From NCBI RefSeq assembly GCF_006970445.1, contig NZ_CP033877.1, positions 814,750-878,749 on the forward strand: a stretch of DNA of 64,000 bases. The letters are read 5' to 3'. Of the stretch, positions 16,751 to 26,643 are shown in pieces (the first letter of the stretch is position 1; every line of letters begins with the position of its first letter). The position numbers and the translations under genes were made by a program. The notes below the pieces were generated by a model that was given only the letters and a program-made list of their open reading frames with translations, was not told the origin of the DNA and made no database searches. This DNA is from Stenotrophomonas maltophilia. Lineage in GTDB: Bacteria; Pseudomonadota; Gammaproteobacteria; Xanthomonadales; Xanthomonadaceae.

Positions 16751-16852
16751 GGCGGGCTGGGTCCGGTTGCGGGGGGCGCTGCAAGTACGTCCATGTAAGC
16801 TCGGTCGCCGCATCCATGCGGCTCACGCCCCCGCAACCGGACCCACCCCGCC
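16751..16852. repeat. Long palindrome, about 31-bp arms
   Basis: The left arm runs GGCGGGCTGGGTCCGG then TTGCGGGGGGCG. The right arm is CGCCCCCGCAACCGG then ACCCACCCCGCC. One mismatch and one extra G interrupt the pairing. The loop of about 45 nt contains GTCCATG and CATCCATGCGGC, themselves partly paired. Confidence 0.85.
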
Positions 16853-16886
16853 TTCGACAGATTTCCGCGATCTGTCGGGACGGCAT

Positions 16887-16927
16887 GGGGTCAGATCCGT
16901 TTTCCGAAGGAAAACGGATCTGACCCC
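16887..16927. repeat. GGGGTCAGATCC-type palindrome
   Basis: Arms GGGGTCAGATCCGTTTTCC and GGAAAACGGATCTGACCCC around GAA: a perfect 19-bp stem. It is the best-preserved member of the family also seen at 4957, 8264 and 11018. Confidence 0.9.
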
Positions 16928-17003
16928 AAATGAATCTCGATATCTGACAGATGTGTCGACCAAGGTCGACACCCACCAACAGCCGCAGGAATCTGCCAGA
17001 GGT

Positions 17004-17101
17004 GGGGCGGTGTGGGTGGGCAGGACCGTTGGCGCCATGGATGGCGCCATCGAGCCCCCATGGACGGGTCTACGGCGTGTCCTGCCCACCCACACCGCCC
17101 C
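17004..17101. repeat. Palindrome with perfect 22-bp arms
   Basis: The left arm (17004-17025) reads GGGGCGGTGTGGGTGGGCAG then GA. The right arm (17080-17101) is its exact complement. The 54-nt loop contains a second inverted repeat, GGCGCCATGGATGGCGCC. It lies upstream of nothing and downstream of ppk2 (minus strand). Confidence 0.92.
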
Positions 17102-17189
17102 GCCATCCCGCGGATAGCCCGCTGTTGCCGTTGCTGTTGCCGTTGCCGTTGCGTTGAGCAGGTGCAGGGTGCAACCCTGCCGACCCACC

Positions 17190-17972
17190 CTAATCCTCGA
17201 CCGGGAACGCCTCGATCGGCTTCAGCACATCGTAGTGCTCGCGATGCAGCTTGCCCTTCAGCTTCGGCAGCTCCGGCAGTGGCGCATCCACCCGCGTGTC
17301 CGGCAACCGGTCCAGCAGGTTGCGCACCAGCGTCAGCCGGCCCAGCCGCTGGTCGTTGAAATCCACCAGCGTCCACGGTGCGGCCTCGCGATGCGTCGCG
17401 CGCAGCATCGCCTCGCGGGCCTCGGTGTAGGCGCTGTACTTGCTGCGCGATTTCAGGTCGACCGGGGAGAGCTTCCAGCCTTTCAGTGGATCGAGGTGGC
17501 GTTCGGCGAAGCGCTTTTCCTGCTGCTCCTGGTCCACGCACAACCAGTACTTGAACAGCAGGATGCCGTCATCCACCAGCAGCTGTTCGAACACCGGCGC
17601 CTGGCGCAGGAACTGCTGGTACTCGGTCTCGCTGCAATAGCCCATCACTCGTTCGACACCGGCGCGGTTGTACCAGCTGCGGTCCATCAGCACGATTTCG
17701 CCAGCGGCCGGAAGATGCGAGGCGTAGCGCTGGAAATACCACTGCGTGGCTTCACGGTCAGTTGGCTTGGGCAGTGCCACCACCCGGCACTGGCGCGGGT
17801 TGAGGTGCTGGCTGATGGCCTGGATCGCGCCGCCCTTGCCGGCGGTATCCCGACCCTCGAACAGCACCAGCAGGCGCTGCCCGCTGTGCTGTACCCAGCG
17901 CGCCATCGCGGTCAGTTCCAGCTGCAGCGGCAGCAGCAGTTCGTCGTAGTCCTTGCGCTTGAGCTTTGCCAT
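17190..17972 (-). CDS. ppk2: Polyphosphate kinase 2 family protein
   Basis: A 260-residue protein of the single-domain PPK2 family, which phosphorylates nucleotides with polyphosphate. Walker A is FEGRDTAGKGGAIQAI, the lid region follows in PRQCRVVALPKPTDRE, and Walker B is IVLMDRSWYNRAGVERVMGY. KYWLCVDQEQQEKRF and HREAAPWTLVDFNDQR complete the family pattern. The ATG at 17972 gives MAKLKRKDYDEL; further in-frame upstream codons run into the OGT gene end and look spurious. It is the last gene of hemA-prfA-ogt-ppk2, 46 bp after ogt. Nucleotide preference (GDP or ADP) cannot be told from sequence here. Confidence 0.92.
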   Translation of the reverse strand: MAKLKRKDYDELLLPLQLELTAMARWVQHSGQRLLVLFEGRDTAGKGGAIQAISQHLNPRQCRVVALPKPTDREATQWYFQRYASHLPAAGEIVLMDRSWYNRAGVERVMGYCSETEYQQFLRQAPVFEQLLVDDGILLFKYWLCVDQEQQEKRFAERHLDPLKGWKLSPVDLKSRSKYSAYTEAREAMLRATHREAAPWTLVDFNDQRLGRLTLVRNLLDRLPDTRVDAPLPELPKLKGKLHREHYDVLKPIEAFPVED

Positions 17973-18018
17973 CGTCACACCACGCGGGGAGGAAGCCCGA
18001 GCGTAACGCAGGGGTCGC

Positions 18019-19725
18019 TCAGGTGTTGTCGACACCCTGCCAGCCGTGTTCACCGGCAAGCCGCTGCAGCAGCGCCGACAGGTCGCGGGCGAAACCCGCC
18101 ATGTCGAACAGGCCACTGCGGTCGCGCGCCTGCGCCAGCTCGGCGCGCAGCGCGGCCAGTGCCGCAGGGTCATTGCCCAGCGCACTGGCGATGGCGATGA
18201 ACGCTGCATCGTCGGCGGCATTCATCCGCGCCAGCCCCAGATGGTGATTGAGGCTGCCGGCCACGCGCGCAGCAAAGGTGTCGCCGGGGCAGGTCAGCAC
18301 CGGGCAGCCGGCCCACAGCGCATCGGAGGCGGTGGTGTGCGCGTTGTACGGATGCGTGTCGAGGAACAGGTCGGCCCGCTGATACCGGGCCAGGTACTGC
18401 GGATGCGGCAGCTTGGCCATGAACACCAGCCGCGCCGGGTCCAGGCCGGCGGCCTGCGCGGCAGTGCGCAGGCGGGCATCGGCCTGGCCGGGGCCGGACA
18501 GCAGCCACAGCACGCTGCCGGGCACGGCCTGCAGCACTGCGAAGGCGCGGCCCATGCTGCGCGGGTTGAGCTTGTAGCTGTTGTTGAAGCAGCAGAACAC
18601 CACGCCGTGCTCGGGCAGGCCGCACTCGGCGCGGGACGGTGCCGGCTCCAGTACGCGGGTGTTGTCCGAGGGCTGGAAGGCACGTGGCAGGCGCAGGACG
18701 CGTTCGCTGAAGTGCGATTCCAGCGGTGCCGGCAGCACGAATCCGTCGGCGACCACCGCATCCAGCCAGCGCGCGCCTGATGTGCCGGGGTAGGCCAGCC
18801 AGTTCAGCTGCAGCGGGGCCGGGCGCATCGCCAGCACTTCGGGCGTGCCGCCGCCGCCCCAGCCGCGCAGGTCGAACAGCAGGTCGATGCCCTGTGCGCG
18901 GATGCGGGCCGCGATGTCGGCATGCCGCAGTGCGGCCACGTCATGCAGGCGGGTCGCGGCCTGCAGGCGTTCGCGGATGCGGCTGCCATCGGCGCGGTTC
19001 AGCGCAAACAGGTGCAGCTGCAGCGCAGGGTCATGACGCAGGTGTTCGAACAGGGCCACGGTCAGCAACCCGGTGGGATGGGCACCGAAGCCATTGGACA
19101 GGAAGCCGACGCGCAACGGGCCGTGTGCGCGAACCTTCACTGCAGGAAGGGGGCGCACTGCCGACGCCACGACTGCGGCACGCGCGCGCGCGCAGGCCAA
19201 CTGCTCGGCAGCGCTGGCGTCTTCGCTGAGGAAGGCGAACGGCTCCACCGCGCCCTGGCCAGAAGCGAGCGCGGCACGTACCTGCGTGGCCAGCGCGTCC
19301 ACGTCCTGCCAGTCGCACAGGCGGCGCTGCCAGGCCAGGCGCTGGGCGGCGATGTAGGGTTCGTCCGGCATCAGCGTATGTGCGCGGCGATAGGCCGCTG
19401 CTGCGCCTTCGGCATCATCGGCATCTTCCAGCGCGTGGCCCAGCCACAGCGCGATGCCCGGGTGCTGCGGGGCCAGTGCCGAGGCCTGGCCGAGCAGCTT
19501 CGCTGCGTCGGCATGCGCGCCGGCCATCCAGGCCACGCGACCCAGCCGTGCCAGCGCCTCGGGGTGGTTCGGGCGCAACTGCAGCGCACGTCGTGCGGCC
19601 TGCTCGCCGGCGGCGATGTCGCCTGCTTCCAGTTCCAGGTCGGCCAGCATCACCCAGGCGACGAAGTCGCCGGGCTGGCGTGCGATCGCCTGCTGCAGGT
19701 GCTGCCGCTGCTGCCAGGCCGACAT
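18019..19725 (-). CDS. TPR/GT41 O-GlcNAc transferase-like protein (XcOGT type)
   Basis: A 568-residue protein. The N-terminal 150 residues are TPR helices (DFVAWVMLADLELEAGD, NHPEALARLGRVAWMAG, HPGIALWLGHALEDADD). The C-terminal GT-B part has LRVGFLSNGFGAHPTGLL, DLLFDLRGWGGGGTPEVLAM, QLNWLAYPGTSGARWLDAVV, VVFCCFNNSYKLNP and the nucleotide-sugar region LFLDTHPYNAHTTASDALWA. This is the SPINDLY/OGT architecture, and the length equals that of the well-studied Xanthomonas campestris protein. Bacterial members may glycosylate proteins, but acceptors are generally unknown. It starts 5 bp after prfA, so it is co-transcribed with hemA and prfA. Confidence 0.9.
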   Translation of the reverse strand: MSAWQQRQHLQQAIARQPGDFVAWVMLADLELEAGDIAAGEQAARRALQLRPNHPEALARLGRVAWMAGAHADAAKLLGQASALAPQHPGIALWLGHALEDADDAEGAAAAYRRAHTLMPDEPYIAAQRLAWQRRLCDWQDVDALATQVRAALASGQGAVEPFAFLSEDASAAEQLACARARAAVVASAVRPLPAVKVRAHGPLRVGFLSNGFGAHPTGLLTVALFEHLRHDPALQLHLFALNRADGSRIRERLQAATRLHDVAALRHADIAARIRAQGIDLLFDLRGWGGGGTPEVLAMRPAPLQLNWLAYPGTSGARWLDAVVADGFVLPAPLESHFSERVLRLPRAFQPSDNTRVLEPAPSRAECGLPEHGVVFCCFNNSYKLNPRSMGRAFAVLQAVPGSVLWLLSGPGQADARLRTAAQAAGLDPARLVFMAKLPHPQYLARYQRADLFLDTHPYNAHTTASDALWAGCPVLTCPGDTFAARVAGSLNHHLGLARMNAADDAAFIAIASALGNDPAALAALRAELAQARDRSGLFDMAGFARDLSALLQRLAGEHGWQGVDNT

Positions 19726-19730
19726 TGTGC

Positions 19731-20813
19731 TCAGCCCGCCGACAGCTGGGCCAGGGCGTCGACCTGGTGTTCGTGGCTGAGCCGCTGCAGCAGCGGGTCG
19801 AGGTCACCGGCCAGGATGTTGGGCAGGTCGTACAGGGTCAGGCCTTCCACGCGGTGGTCGGTGATCCGGCCCTGCGGGAAGTTGTAGGTGCGGATGCGCT
19901 GGCTGCGGTCGCCGCTGCCGACCTGCAGGCGGCGCGATTCAGCCTGGGCGGCATCCTGGCGCTGGCGTTCGGCGTCCAGCAGCTGCGCCTTCAGCCGCTT
20001 CATCGCCTTGTCGCGGTTGGCGTGCTGGCTGCGCTCGGTCTGGCACTCCACCACCACGCCGGTCGGCACGTGGGTGATGCGGATCGCCGACTCGGTCTTG
20101 TTGACGTGCTGGCCTCCGGCACCGGACGAGCGGAACGTATCCACCCTCAGGTCGGCCGGGTTGATGACGATGTCATCGACTTCGTCGGCCTCGGGAATGA
20201 TTGCCACGGTGGCCGCCGAGGTGTGGATGCGGCCCTGCGATTCGGTGGCGGGCACACGCTGCACGCGATGCGTGCCCGATTCGAACTTCAGGCGCGAGAA
20301 CGCACCACGGCCGACCACGCGCGCCACCACTTCCTTGTAGCCGCCATGCTCACCTGGGTTGTCCGATTCGATCTCGACCTTCCAGCCCTGGCGCTCGGCA
20401 TAGCGGGCGTACATGCGGAACAGATCGCCGGCGAAGATCGCGGCTTCGTCGCCACCGGTGCCGGCGCGTACTTCCAGGAACAGGTTGCCTTCGTCGCGCG
20501 GATCGCGCGGTACCAGCAGCAGGGCCAGTTCTTCTTCCAGTTCCTGCAGGCGCGCCTGCGCCGCGGCGATTTCCTCGTCGGCCAGTTCGCGCAGGTCGGG
20601 GTCGGCGCGCATGCCTTCGGCGGCGGCCAGGTCGGCCTTGGCACGGGCTTCATCGGCGAGTGCGGCAGCGACCGGTTCAAGTTGGGCGAATTCGCGCGAA
20701 AGGTCGCGGAAACGGGTGTTGTCGGCGACCACATCGGGTTCGGCGAGCAGGCGTTCCAGTTCTTCGCGGCGCTCGGCCAGCGCTTCCAGCTTACGGCGCA
20801 GGGTCGGCGTCAT
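19731..20813 (-). CDS. prfA: Peptide chain release factor 1
   Basis: A 360-residue class I release factor for UAA and UAG. The peptidyl-transferase motif GGQ is in [17 protein letters not shown]. The stop-codon reading PxT motif is PAT in [16 protein letters not shown]. The helical N-terminal domain starts [19 protein letters not shown]. Normal length. Its start lies 23 bp inside the end of hemA, the conserved hemA-prfA arrangement. No prmC follows; a GT41 gene takes that place. Confidence 0.97.
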   Translation of the reverse strand: MTPTLRRKLEALAERREELERLLAEPDVVADNTRFRDLSREFAQLEPVAAALADEARAKADLAAAEGMRADPDLRELADEEIAAAQARLQELEEELALLLVPRDPRDEGNLFLEVRAGTGGDEAAIFAGDLFRMYARYAERQGWKVEIESDNPGEHGGYKEVVARVVGRGAFSRLKFESGTHRVQRVPATESQGRIHTSAATVAIIPEADEVDDIVINPADLRVDTFRSSGAGGQHVNKTESAIRITHVPTGVVVECQTERSQHANRDKAMKRLKAQLLDAERQRQDAAQAESRRLQVGSGDRSQRIRTYNFPQGRITDHRVEGLTLYDLPNILAGDLDPLLQRLSHEHQVDALAQLSAG

Positions 20814-22074
20814 CGGGTCTCACGGGTGGGTGGCGGTAACCCGGCGTGGCCGGGAACAGGCGCTCGGCGGCGCGGGTCAGATCGGCATCGCCACTCAGCG
20901 CGGCAGCGCGCAGGGCGGCGGTCGGCGGATGCAGCAGGCGGTTGGTCAGGCCGTGGGCCAGCAGTTCCAGCACTTCGTCGGCGGGCTTGCCGTTGGCCAG
21001 CTGCTGTCGTGCGCGCTCCAGCAACTCGGCGCGGGTGGCCTCGCCGAACGCACGCAGCTGCCGCAACGGTGCCTGATGGGCACTGGCCTGCTGGGTCTCG
21101 ACGAAGCGCGATACCTGCAGGTCGATGATCGCCTCGGCCTCGGCGGCGGCCTCGCGGCGGCCACGGCGGTTGTCCTCCACCGCGCGTTCAAGGTCATCGA
21201 CGGTGTAGAGGAAGGCATCGTTGAGCGTGCCGACCTCGGCTTCGATGTCGCGCGGTACGGCCAGGTCAAACAGCAGCATCGGCTTGTGCCGGCGCGCGCG
21301 CAGGGCCTTGGCCACCATCTCGCGGTGGATCACCGGCTCGCGCGCGGCGGTGGCCGAGAACACCACGTCGGCCTCGCCGAGGTGGCGGTCCAGTTCGGTC
21401 AGCGGCAGTGCCACGCCACCATGACGGCTCGCCAGTTCCTGTGCGTGGGCGAGAGTGCGATTGGCGATCAGCAGCCGCCGCACCTTGCCTTCGCTCAGGT
21501 GGCGCGCAGCCAGCTCGATGGTCTCGCCGGCGCCGACCAGCAGCACGGTGGAGTCGTCCAGGCGCGCGAACGCGTTCTGCGCCAGGCGCACCGCCGCCGA
21601 GGCCACCGACACCGGGTTGGCGCCGACCTGGGTATCGGTACGCGCACGCTTGGCTACCGAGAAGGTCTGCTGGAAGAGGCGGTCCAGGCGCTGGCCGAGC
21701 AGGCCGTGGTCGCGTGCGGTCGACCAGGCGTCCTTCACCTGGCCGAGGATCTGCGGTTCGCCCAGCACCATCGAGTCCAGCCCGGTGGCGACCCGGAACA
21801 GGTGGCGCACGGCCTCGGCATCGGCATGCTGGTACAGATAGCCCTGCAGGTCGCCGGCCTGGCCGTGCAGCCACTGGTCCAGCGCCTGTGCCGACTCGGC
21901 CACGGCGTACAACTCGGTGCGGTTGCAGGTGGACAGCAGCACCGCCTCGGCGATCTGCGGGGTATCGCGCAGCGAACCGAGCGCGCGCGGCAACGCCTCA
22001 CCGGCGAAGGCCGCGCGCTCGCGCAGCTCCACCGGTGCGGTCTGGTGATTCAGTCCGAGCACCCACAGGGTCAT
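20791..22074 (-). CDS. hemA: Glutamyl-tRNA reductase
   Basis: A 427-residue enzyme reducing Glu-tRNA to glutamate-1-semialdehyde, the first step of C5 tetrapyrrole synthesis. The N-terminus [20 protein letters not shown] and the nucleophile Cys50 in [12 protein letters not shown] are canonical. [17 protein letters not shown] and the NADPH-binding [17 protein letters not shown] follow, then a C-terminal dimerisation helix region. It heads the minus-strand operon and is divergent from the TPR gene, 54 bp away, an arrangement common next to lolB-ispE. Confidence 0.97.
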   Translation of the reverse strand: MTLWVLGLNHQTAPVELRERAAFAGEALPRALGSLRDTPQIAEAVLLSTCNRTELYAVAESAQALDQWLHGQAGDLQGYLYQHADAEAVRHLFRVATGLDSMVLGEPQILGQVKDAWSTARDHGLLGQRLDRLFQQTFSVAKRARTDTQVGANPVSVASAAVRLAQNAFARLDDSTVLLVGAGETIELAARHLSEGKVRRLLIANRTLAHAQELASRHGGVALPLTELDRHLGEADVVFSATAAREPVIHREMVAKALRARRHKPMLLFDLAVPRDIEAEVGTLNDAFLYTVDDLERAVEDNRRGRREAAAEAEAIIDLQVSRFVETQQASAHQAPLRQLRAFGEATRAELLERARQQLANGKPADEVLELLAHGLTNRLLHPPTAALRAAALSGDADLTRAAERLFPATPGYRHPPVRPDDADPAP

Positions 22075-22128
22075 TGTTCAGTTGCTTGCGATAAGCTGCT
22101 GGCCATTGGACGACATTTTAAGGCCCCG

Positions 22129-23823
22129 ATGCCGACGATGCCCGCATTGATTCGCATCCCCAGTGTTCTGCTGCTGTCCCTGGCCTGCGGCCAGGCCCTG
22201 GCGGCGGTGCCGGCCAAGGCTCCCGTACGGGGCCCGGCCACTGAGGAACTGGCGCTGGAACCGGTGATGGCCGGTGAGTTCGCCCTGCAGGCCGGCAAGC
22301 TGGCCGAGGCCGCACGCTGGTACCTGCAGGCCGCCCAGCAGACCGACGGCGATGCCGGCCTGGCCGAGCGCGCGACCCGTATTTCCATGCTCGCCAACGA
22401 TGATGCCAGCGCGGCCAAGGGCCTGGCCCTGTGGCAGCAGCGCGCCCCACGCTCGCTGACCCTGCGCAGTGCGGCCGGTGCGCTGGCCATGCGCCAGGGC
22501 GATGTGAAGGCCGCCCGCACCGAGCTGCAGGCGCTGCTGGCCGACCCCGACGAGCGCGGCTGGAAGTTCGCCCTGGCCGCGCTGATCGGCGGTGGCCGCG
22601 ACCCGGCGGTGCCGGCGCAGGTGCTCGGCGAGCTGGTCGATGCCAATGCGATTCCGCCGAAGATCGAGGCCTGGCAGGAGTTCGGTCGCCTGGCCCTGCG
22701 CATGGACAAGCCCGAGCTGGCGCGGCGCATGATCGATGAAGTGGTCAAGCGCTTCCCGGAAGAGCCGCGCGTGGCGCTGCTGCGTGCCAGCCAGCTGCAA
22801 CAGGCGGGCGAGACCGACAAGGCATTGTCGTTGCTGCACGACGTCGAGCCGAATACCCGCCAGGACCCCGAGCTGCGCAATGCGGTGGCCATCGCCTACG
22901 ACAGCCTGGGACAGCCGGCTGCGGCCGAGCGTGTATTGGCATTCGGCCCGCAGGACGTACAGACCTGGGGCATGCGCGCTTCGCTGCTGGCCAAGCAGGG
23001 CGACAAGGCAGCGCTGTCCAATCTCTACAACGAGCTGTCGCGGCAGGCGGCCAAGCCGGATCCGGCACAGCGCCTGCTGCTGGGCAAGATCGCCGAATAC
23101 CTGAAGCGTTACCCCGAGGCGGTGCAGTGGTACCACAGCGTGCCCGGTGGCGATGAACTGAGCGAAGCGCGCCTGCGCGCGGCCAATGCCCAGGCGCTGG
23201 CCGGGCGCCTGCCGCTCGCGCTGGACGAAGTGCACGCGATCCAGTCCGATGCGGTGGTCGATGACGATGTACGCCGCGACGCGTACCTGCTGGAGGCCGA
23301 GCTGCGCCAGCGCGGCGACGACAGTGCCGGCGAACTGGATGCATTGGCCCGCGGCCTGGCCGCCTACCCGGACGACAACGGCCTGCTGTACGCCCGAGCG
23401 CTCACCTGGGAGCGCCGCGACGACATCCCGCGCGCCGAGGCCGATCTGCGCAAGATCCTGGTGACCGACCCGGAAAACGTGCCGGCGCTGAACGCGCTGG
23501 GCTACACCCTGGCCGACCGTACCGGTCGCCTGCAGGAGGCGCTGGAGCTGATCGACCGCGCCCGCGTGGCCGAGCCGGACAACGCCGCCATCGTCGACAG
23601 CTATGGCTGGGTGCTGTATCGCCTGGGCCGCAAGGAAGAAGCGCTGGTGCAGCTGCGCCGGGCCTGGACCCTGGCCAAGGACCCGGAGATCGCCGCCCAC
23701 GTCGGCGAAGTGCTGTGGGTGCTGGGCAAGCATGATGAGGCCCGCCACTTCTTCGACGAAGCGGCCAAGCTCGACCCTGAAAACCGCGCGCTGCTGCGCG
23801 CCCGCGAGAAATTCAATCCATGA
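22129..23823 (+). CDS. Exported tetratricopeptide repeat protein
   Basis: A 564-residue protein with a signal peptide ([20 protein letters not shown]) and TPR-like helical repeats along its length, clearest toward the C-terminus ([60 protein letters not shown]). It corresponds to the TPR protein found between hemA and lolB in many gammaproteobacteria; its exact role is not known. Starts at 22129 and 22138 are both possible. The stop overlaps the lolB ATG, so the two are translationally coupled. Confidence 0.9.
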   Translation: MPTMPALIRIPSVLLLSLACGQALAAVPAKAPVRGPATEELALEPVMAGEFALQAGKLAEAARWYLQAAQQTDGDAGLAERATRISMLANDDASAAKGLALWQQRAPRSLTLRSAAGALAMRQGDVKAARTELQALLADPDERGWKFALAALIGGGRDPAVPAQVLGELVDANAIPPKIEAWQEFGRLALRMDKPELARRMIDEVVKRFPEEPRVALLRASQLQQAGETDKALSLLHDVEPNTRQDPELRNAVAIAYDSLGQPAAAERVLAFGPQDVQTWGMRASLLAKQGDKAALSNLYNELSRQAAKPDPAQRLLLGKIAEYLKRYPEAVQWYHSVPGGDELSEARLRAANAQALAGRLPLALDEVHAIQSDAVVDDDVRRDAYLLEAELRQRGDDSAGELDALARGLAAYPDDNGLLYARALTWERRDDIPRAEADLRKILVTDPENVPALNALGYTLADRTGRLQEALELIDRARVAEPDNAAIVDSYGWVLYRLGRKEEALVQLRRAWTLAKDPEIAAHVGEVLWVLGKHDEARHFFDEAAKLDPENRALLRAREKFNP

Positions 23824-24479
23824 GTGGTTCCCTGATCCGGCCGCTGCTGTTGGCGGCCACGACCCTGGCGGTGAGCGCCTGTACCAGCGTCGGCACGCAG
23901 AAAACCCCGGCGCCAGCGGTGGTCGAGATTGTTTCGGCTGAAGCGGCGCAGGCCGAGGCAGCGCGCGTGGCCGCGCTGCAGGCACAGCCGGACTGGGCCT
24001 TCCAGGGCCGGGTCGCGGTCAGCAAGGGCAAGGACGGTGGCAGCGGTCGCATCGACTGGAAGCAGGACGGGCGCCGTTATGTGGTCGAGCTGAGCGCGCC
24101 GGTGACCCGGCAGAGCTGGAAGCTGACTGGCGATACCCATTCCGAAGCCGGCCGCCTGGAAGGGCTGGCCGGTGGCACCCGTGACGGTGAGGATGCCCAG
24201 CAGCTGCTGCTGGAGGCGACCGGCTGGGACATTCCGGTCAACCAGCTGCCGGAGTGGATCCGCGGCCTGGTGGCCGGCGATGCTGCCGGTCCGGAGAAGG
24301 TCGAGCGCGACGGTGAAGGCCGGCCGCGCCGCATGCAGCAGATGGGCTGGCAGGTGCAGTACCTGGACTGGTACCCGGCCGAGGCCGGGCGCCCGGCCGT
24401 GCCGCGCCGGATCGAGGCCAGCAATGGCGATGCCAAGGTGCGCCTGCTGGTGGACCAGTGGGGGCAGGGCACCCCATGA
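23820..24479 (+). CDS. lolB: Outer membrane lipoprotein receptor LolB
   Basis: A 219-residue lipoprotein that accepts lipoproteins from LolA and inserts them in the outer membrane. The lipobox is LAVSAC with Cys21. The mature part has [38 protein letters not shown] and the YLDWYP segment of LolB. It overlaps the TPR gene upstream and ispE downstream by ATGA junctions. Confidence 0.93.
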   Translation: MSGSLIRPLLLAATTLAVSACTSVGTQKTPAPAVVEIVSAEAAQAEAARVAALQAQPDWAFQGRVAVSKGKDGGSGRIDWKQDGRRYVVELSAPVTRQSWKLTGDTHSEAGRLEGLAGGTRDGEDAQQLLLEATGWDIPVNQLPEWIRGLVAGDAAGPEKVERDGEGRPRRMQQMGWQVQYLDWYPAEAGRPAVPRRIEASNGDAKVRLLVDQWGQGTP

Positions 24480-25345
24480 GTGGCGCCGCTGAGGACGCGG
24501 GCTGGTCCTGGTGGCCGGCCCCGGCCAAGCTGAACCTGTTCCTGCACATCACCGGCCGCCGTGCCGATGGCTACCACGAGCTGCAGACCGTGTTCCGCCT
24601 GCTGGACTGGGGCGACCGCATTGGTCTGCGCCTGCGTGAAGACGGCCAGGTGCGTCGGCAGGGCGAGGGCCTGGCCGGTGTGGCCGAGGCCGATGATCTG
24701 GCGGTGCGCGCCGCGCGCCTGCTTAAGGACGTGGCGAATGTCGAGCAAGGTGCGGACATCGTCGTCGAAAAGCATGTTTCTGCGGGTGGTGGCTTTGGCG
24801 GCGGTTCGTCCGATGCCGCCACCGTGCTGGTGGTGCTGAACCGGCTCTGGCGGGCGGGCCTGGACGAGGAGGCCCTGGCCGCGCTGGGCCTGCGCCTGGG
24901 TGCCGACGTGCCGGTGTTCGTACGTGGCCGCAATGCCTGGGCCGAAGGGGTGGGCGAGCGCCTGCAGCCGATCACGCTGGCCCCGGCCTGGTATGTGGTG
25001 GTTGAACCGGGCGTTCATGTTCCCACGCCGGTCCTCTTTGCAGACCCGGATTTGACGCGCGACAGCCCAGTGGCGAAAATAGAGGACTTCGCTTCCGGGA
25101 CCCTGGTCGGGAACGCGTTCGAACCGGTGCTGCGCCGCCGTGAGCCTGCCGTCGAGGCAGCGCTCGCCGCGTTGAGCGACATCGGCGCGGCGCGGCTGAC
25201 CGGGTCGGGAAGTGGTTGTTTCGTCGAGTTCGCGTCGCAGTCTGCTGCAGAGCAGGGACGGTCGAAATTGCCGAAGGAGTTGCGGGCAAGGGTGGCAGCG
25301 GGCGTTGCGCGTTCGCCACTGCTGGATGCACTCGAGCAACACTAG
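24476..25345 (+). CDS. ispE: 4-diphosphocytidyl-2-C-methyl-D-erythritol kinase
   Basis: A 289-residue GHMP kinase of the MEP isoprenoid pathway. The N-terminal substrate motif is [20 protein letters not shown] and the ATP loop is [18 protein letters not shown]. The third GHMP motif is [16 protein letters not shown]. The ATG at 24476 overlaps the lolB stop. tRNA-Gln begins 13 bp after its stop, so the tRNA may be transcribed with the operon. Confidence 0.96.
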   Translation: MSGAAEDAGWSWWPAPAKLNLFLHITGRRADGYHELQTVFRLLDWGDRIGLRLREDGQVRRQGEGLAGVAEADDLAVRAARLLKDVANVEQGADIVVEKHVSAGGGFGGGSSDAATVLVVLNRLWRAGLDEEALAALGLRLGADVPVFVRGRNAWAEGVGERLQPITLAPAWYVVVEPGVHVPTPVLFADPDLTRDSPVAKIEDFASGTLVGNAFEPVLRRREPAVEAALAALSDIGAARLTGSGSGCFVEFASQSAAEQGRSKLPKELRARVAAGVARSPLLDALEQH

Positions 25346-25357
25346 ATTTATCAATGC

Positions 25358-25434
25358 AGGGGCGTCGCCAAGAGGCCCAAGGCACCAGGTTTTGATCCTG
25401 GCATTCGTAGGTTCGAATCCTACCGCCCCTGCCA
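25358..25434 (+). tRNA. tRNA-Gln (anticodon UUG)
   Basis: A 77-nt cloverleaf. The acceptor stem AGGGGCG pairs with CGCCCCT, then GCCA encoded at the 3' end. The anticodon arm CCAGG-TTTTGAT-CCTGG puts TTG at 25392-25394. The T arm has GGTTCGAATCC. Its place between ispE and prs is conserved. Confidence 0.97.
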
Positions 25435-25570
25435 ATAGCGGTTGTGTCCGCGCCTTCCAGCGCATCACCTGCGCGGGACGTGGAAACAACCGCGGTGTTG
25501 TCAGCAGCAAGGGTCCATCGGGTCCTTGCCGACCCCGGATCCCCGCCACTCGTCCCCGCCCGAGACAATC

Positions 25571-26533
25571 ATGATGCAAGAGTCCCCGAACCTGCTGGTC
25601 TTTTCCGGCAACGCCAACAAACGTCTGGCGCAGAACATCTGCAAGGAACTGGGGGTTCGCCCGGGCAAGGCGCTGGTCTCGCACTTCTCCGATGGTGAAG
25701 TGCAGGTGGAAATCGAAGAGAACGTCCGCAAGCAGGACGTGTTCGTGATCCAGCCGACCTGTGCGCCGAGCGCGGAAAACCTGATGGAACTGCTGGTGCT
25801 GATCGACGCGCTCAAGCGCGCATCGGTGGCCAGCGTGACCGCCGTGGTGCCGTACTTCGGCTACTCGCGCCAGGATCGCCGCATGCGTTCCTCGCGCGTG
25901 CCGATCACCGCCAAGCTGGCGGCGAAGATGTTCAGCACCGCTGGCGCTGATCGCGTGCTGACCGTCGACCTGCACGCCGACCAGATCCAGGGCTTCTTCG
26001 ATATTCCGGTGGACAACGTGTATGCGTCCCCGCTGCTGCTGGCCGACATCTGGCGCGCCTACGGCACCGAGAACCTGATCGTCGTGTCGCCGGACGTGGG
26101 CGGCGTGGTCCGCGCCCGTGCGGTGGCCAAGCGCCTGGATGACGCTGACCTGGCGATCATCGACAAGCGCCGCCCGCGCGCCAACGTCTCCACCGTGATG
26201 AACATCATCGGTGACGTCGAAGGCAAGACCTGCGTCATGGTCGATGACATCGTCGATACCGCCGGCACCCTGTGCGCCGCTGCCGCTGCCCTGAAGGCGC
26301 GCGGTGCGCTCAAGGTCGCCGCCTACTGCACCCACGCGGTGCTGTCGGGCCCGGCGGTGGACAACATCACCAATTCCCAGCTCGACGAGCTGGTGGTGAC
26401 CGACACCATTCCGCTGAAGGACGCCGCGCGGGTGTGCAGCAAGATCCGCCAGCTGAGCGTGGCGGAAATGCTGGCCGAAACGATGCGCCGCATCGCCTTC
26501 GGTGAGTCGGTCAGCTCGCTGTACGTCGACTGA
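25571..26533 (+). CDS. prs: Ribose-phosphate pyrophosphokinase
   Basis: A 320-residue enzyme making PRPP from ribose-5-phosphate and ATP. It shows [20 protein letters not shown], the flexible loop [19 protein letters not shown], the metal-binding [17 protein letters not shown] and the PRPP-binding loop [12 protein letters not shown]. Normal class I length. The double ATG at 25571/25574 leaves a one-residue ambiguity; the upstream in-frame extension reads through the tRNA spacer and is not coding. Confidence 0.97.
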   Translation: MMQESPNLLVFSGNANKRLAQNICKELGVRPGKALVSHFSDGEVQVEIEENVRKQDVFVIQPTCAPSAENLMELLVLIDALKRASVASVTAVVPYFGYSRQDRRMRSSRVPITAKLAAKMFSTAGADRVLTVDLHADQIQGFFDIPVDNVYASPLLLADIWRAYGTENLIVVSPDVGGVVRARAVAKRLDDADLAIIDKRRPRANVSTVMNIIGDVEGKTCVMVDDIVDTAGTLCAAAAALKARGALKVAAYCTHAVLSGPAVDNITNSQLDELVVTDTIPLKDAARVCSKIRQLSVAEMLAETMRRIAFGESVSSLYVD

Positions 26534-26643
26534 GTTTTTCGTCCCTGCCGGCAACGGCGGGGACATGCCCCGGGTGCTTCTGGTCGCGGAAGCATCTTCA
26601 ACCGCCAAGCCGCAAGGCGAGGCAACAACCTGAGTAGTCGAAA

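Larger units (their letters stand above)
16657..17189. other. 533-bp gene-free region with nested palindromes
   Basis: No credible gene on either strand. It holds, in order: a CAACGG microsatellite-like tract (16703-16721), a long palindrome (16751-16852), a GGGGTCAGATCC palindrome (16887-16927), a 22-bp-arm palindrome (17004-17101), and an inverted TTGCCG tract (17122-17156). The outer tracts are roughly reverse complements, and both palindromes sit next to a GGATGGCGGG-like string (seen inverted on the right). The two halves thus look like two copies of one module in opposite orientation. Confidence 0.75.
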
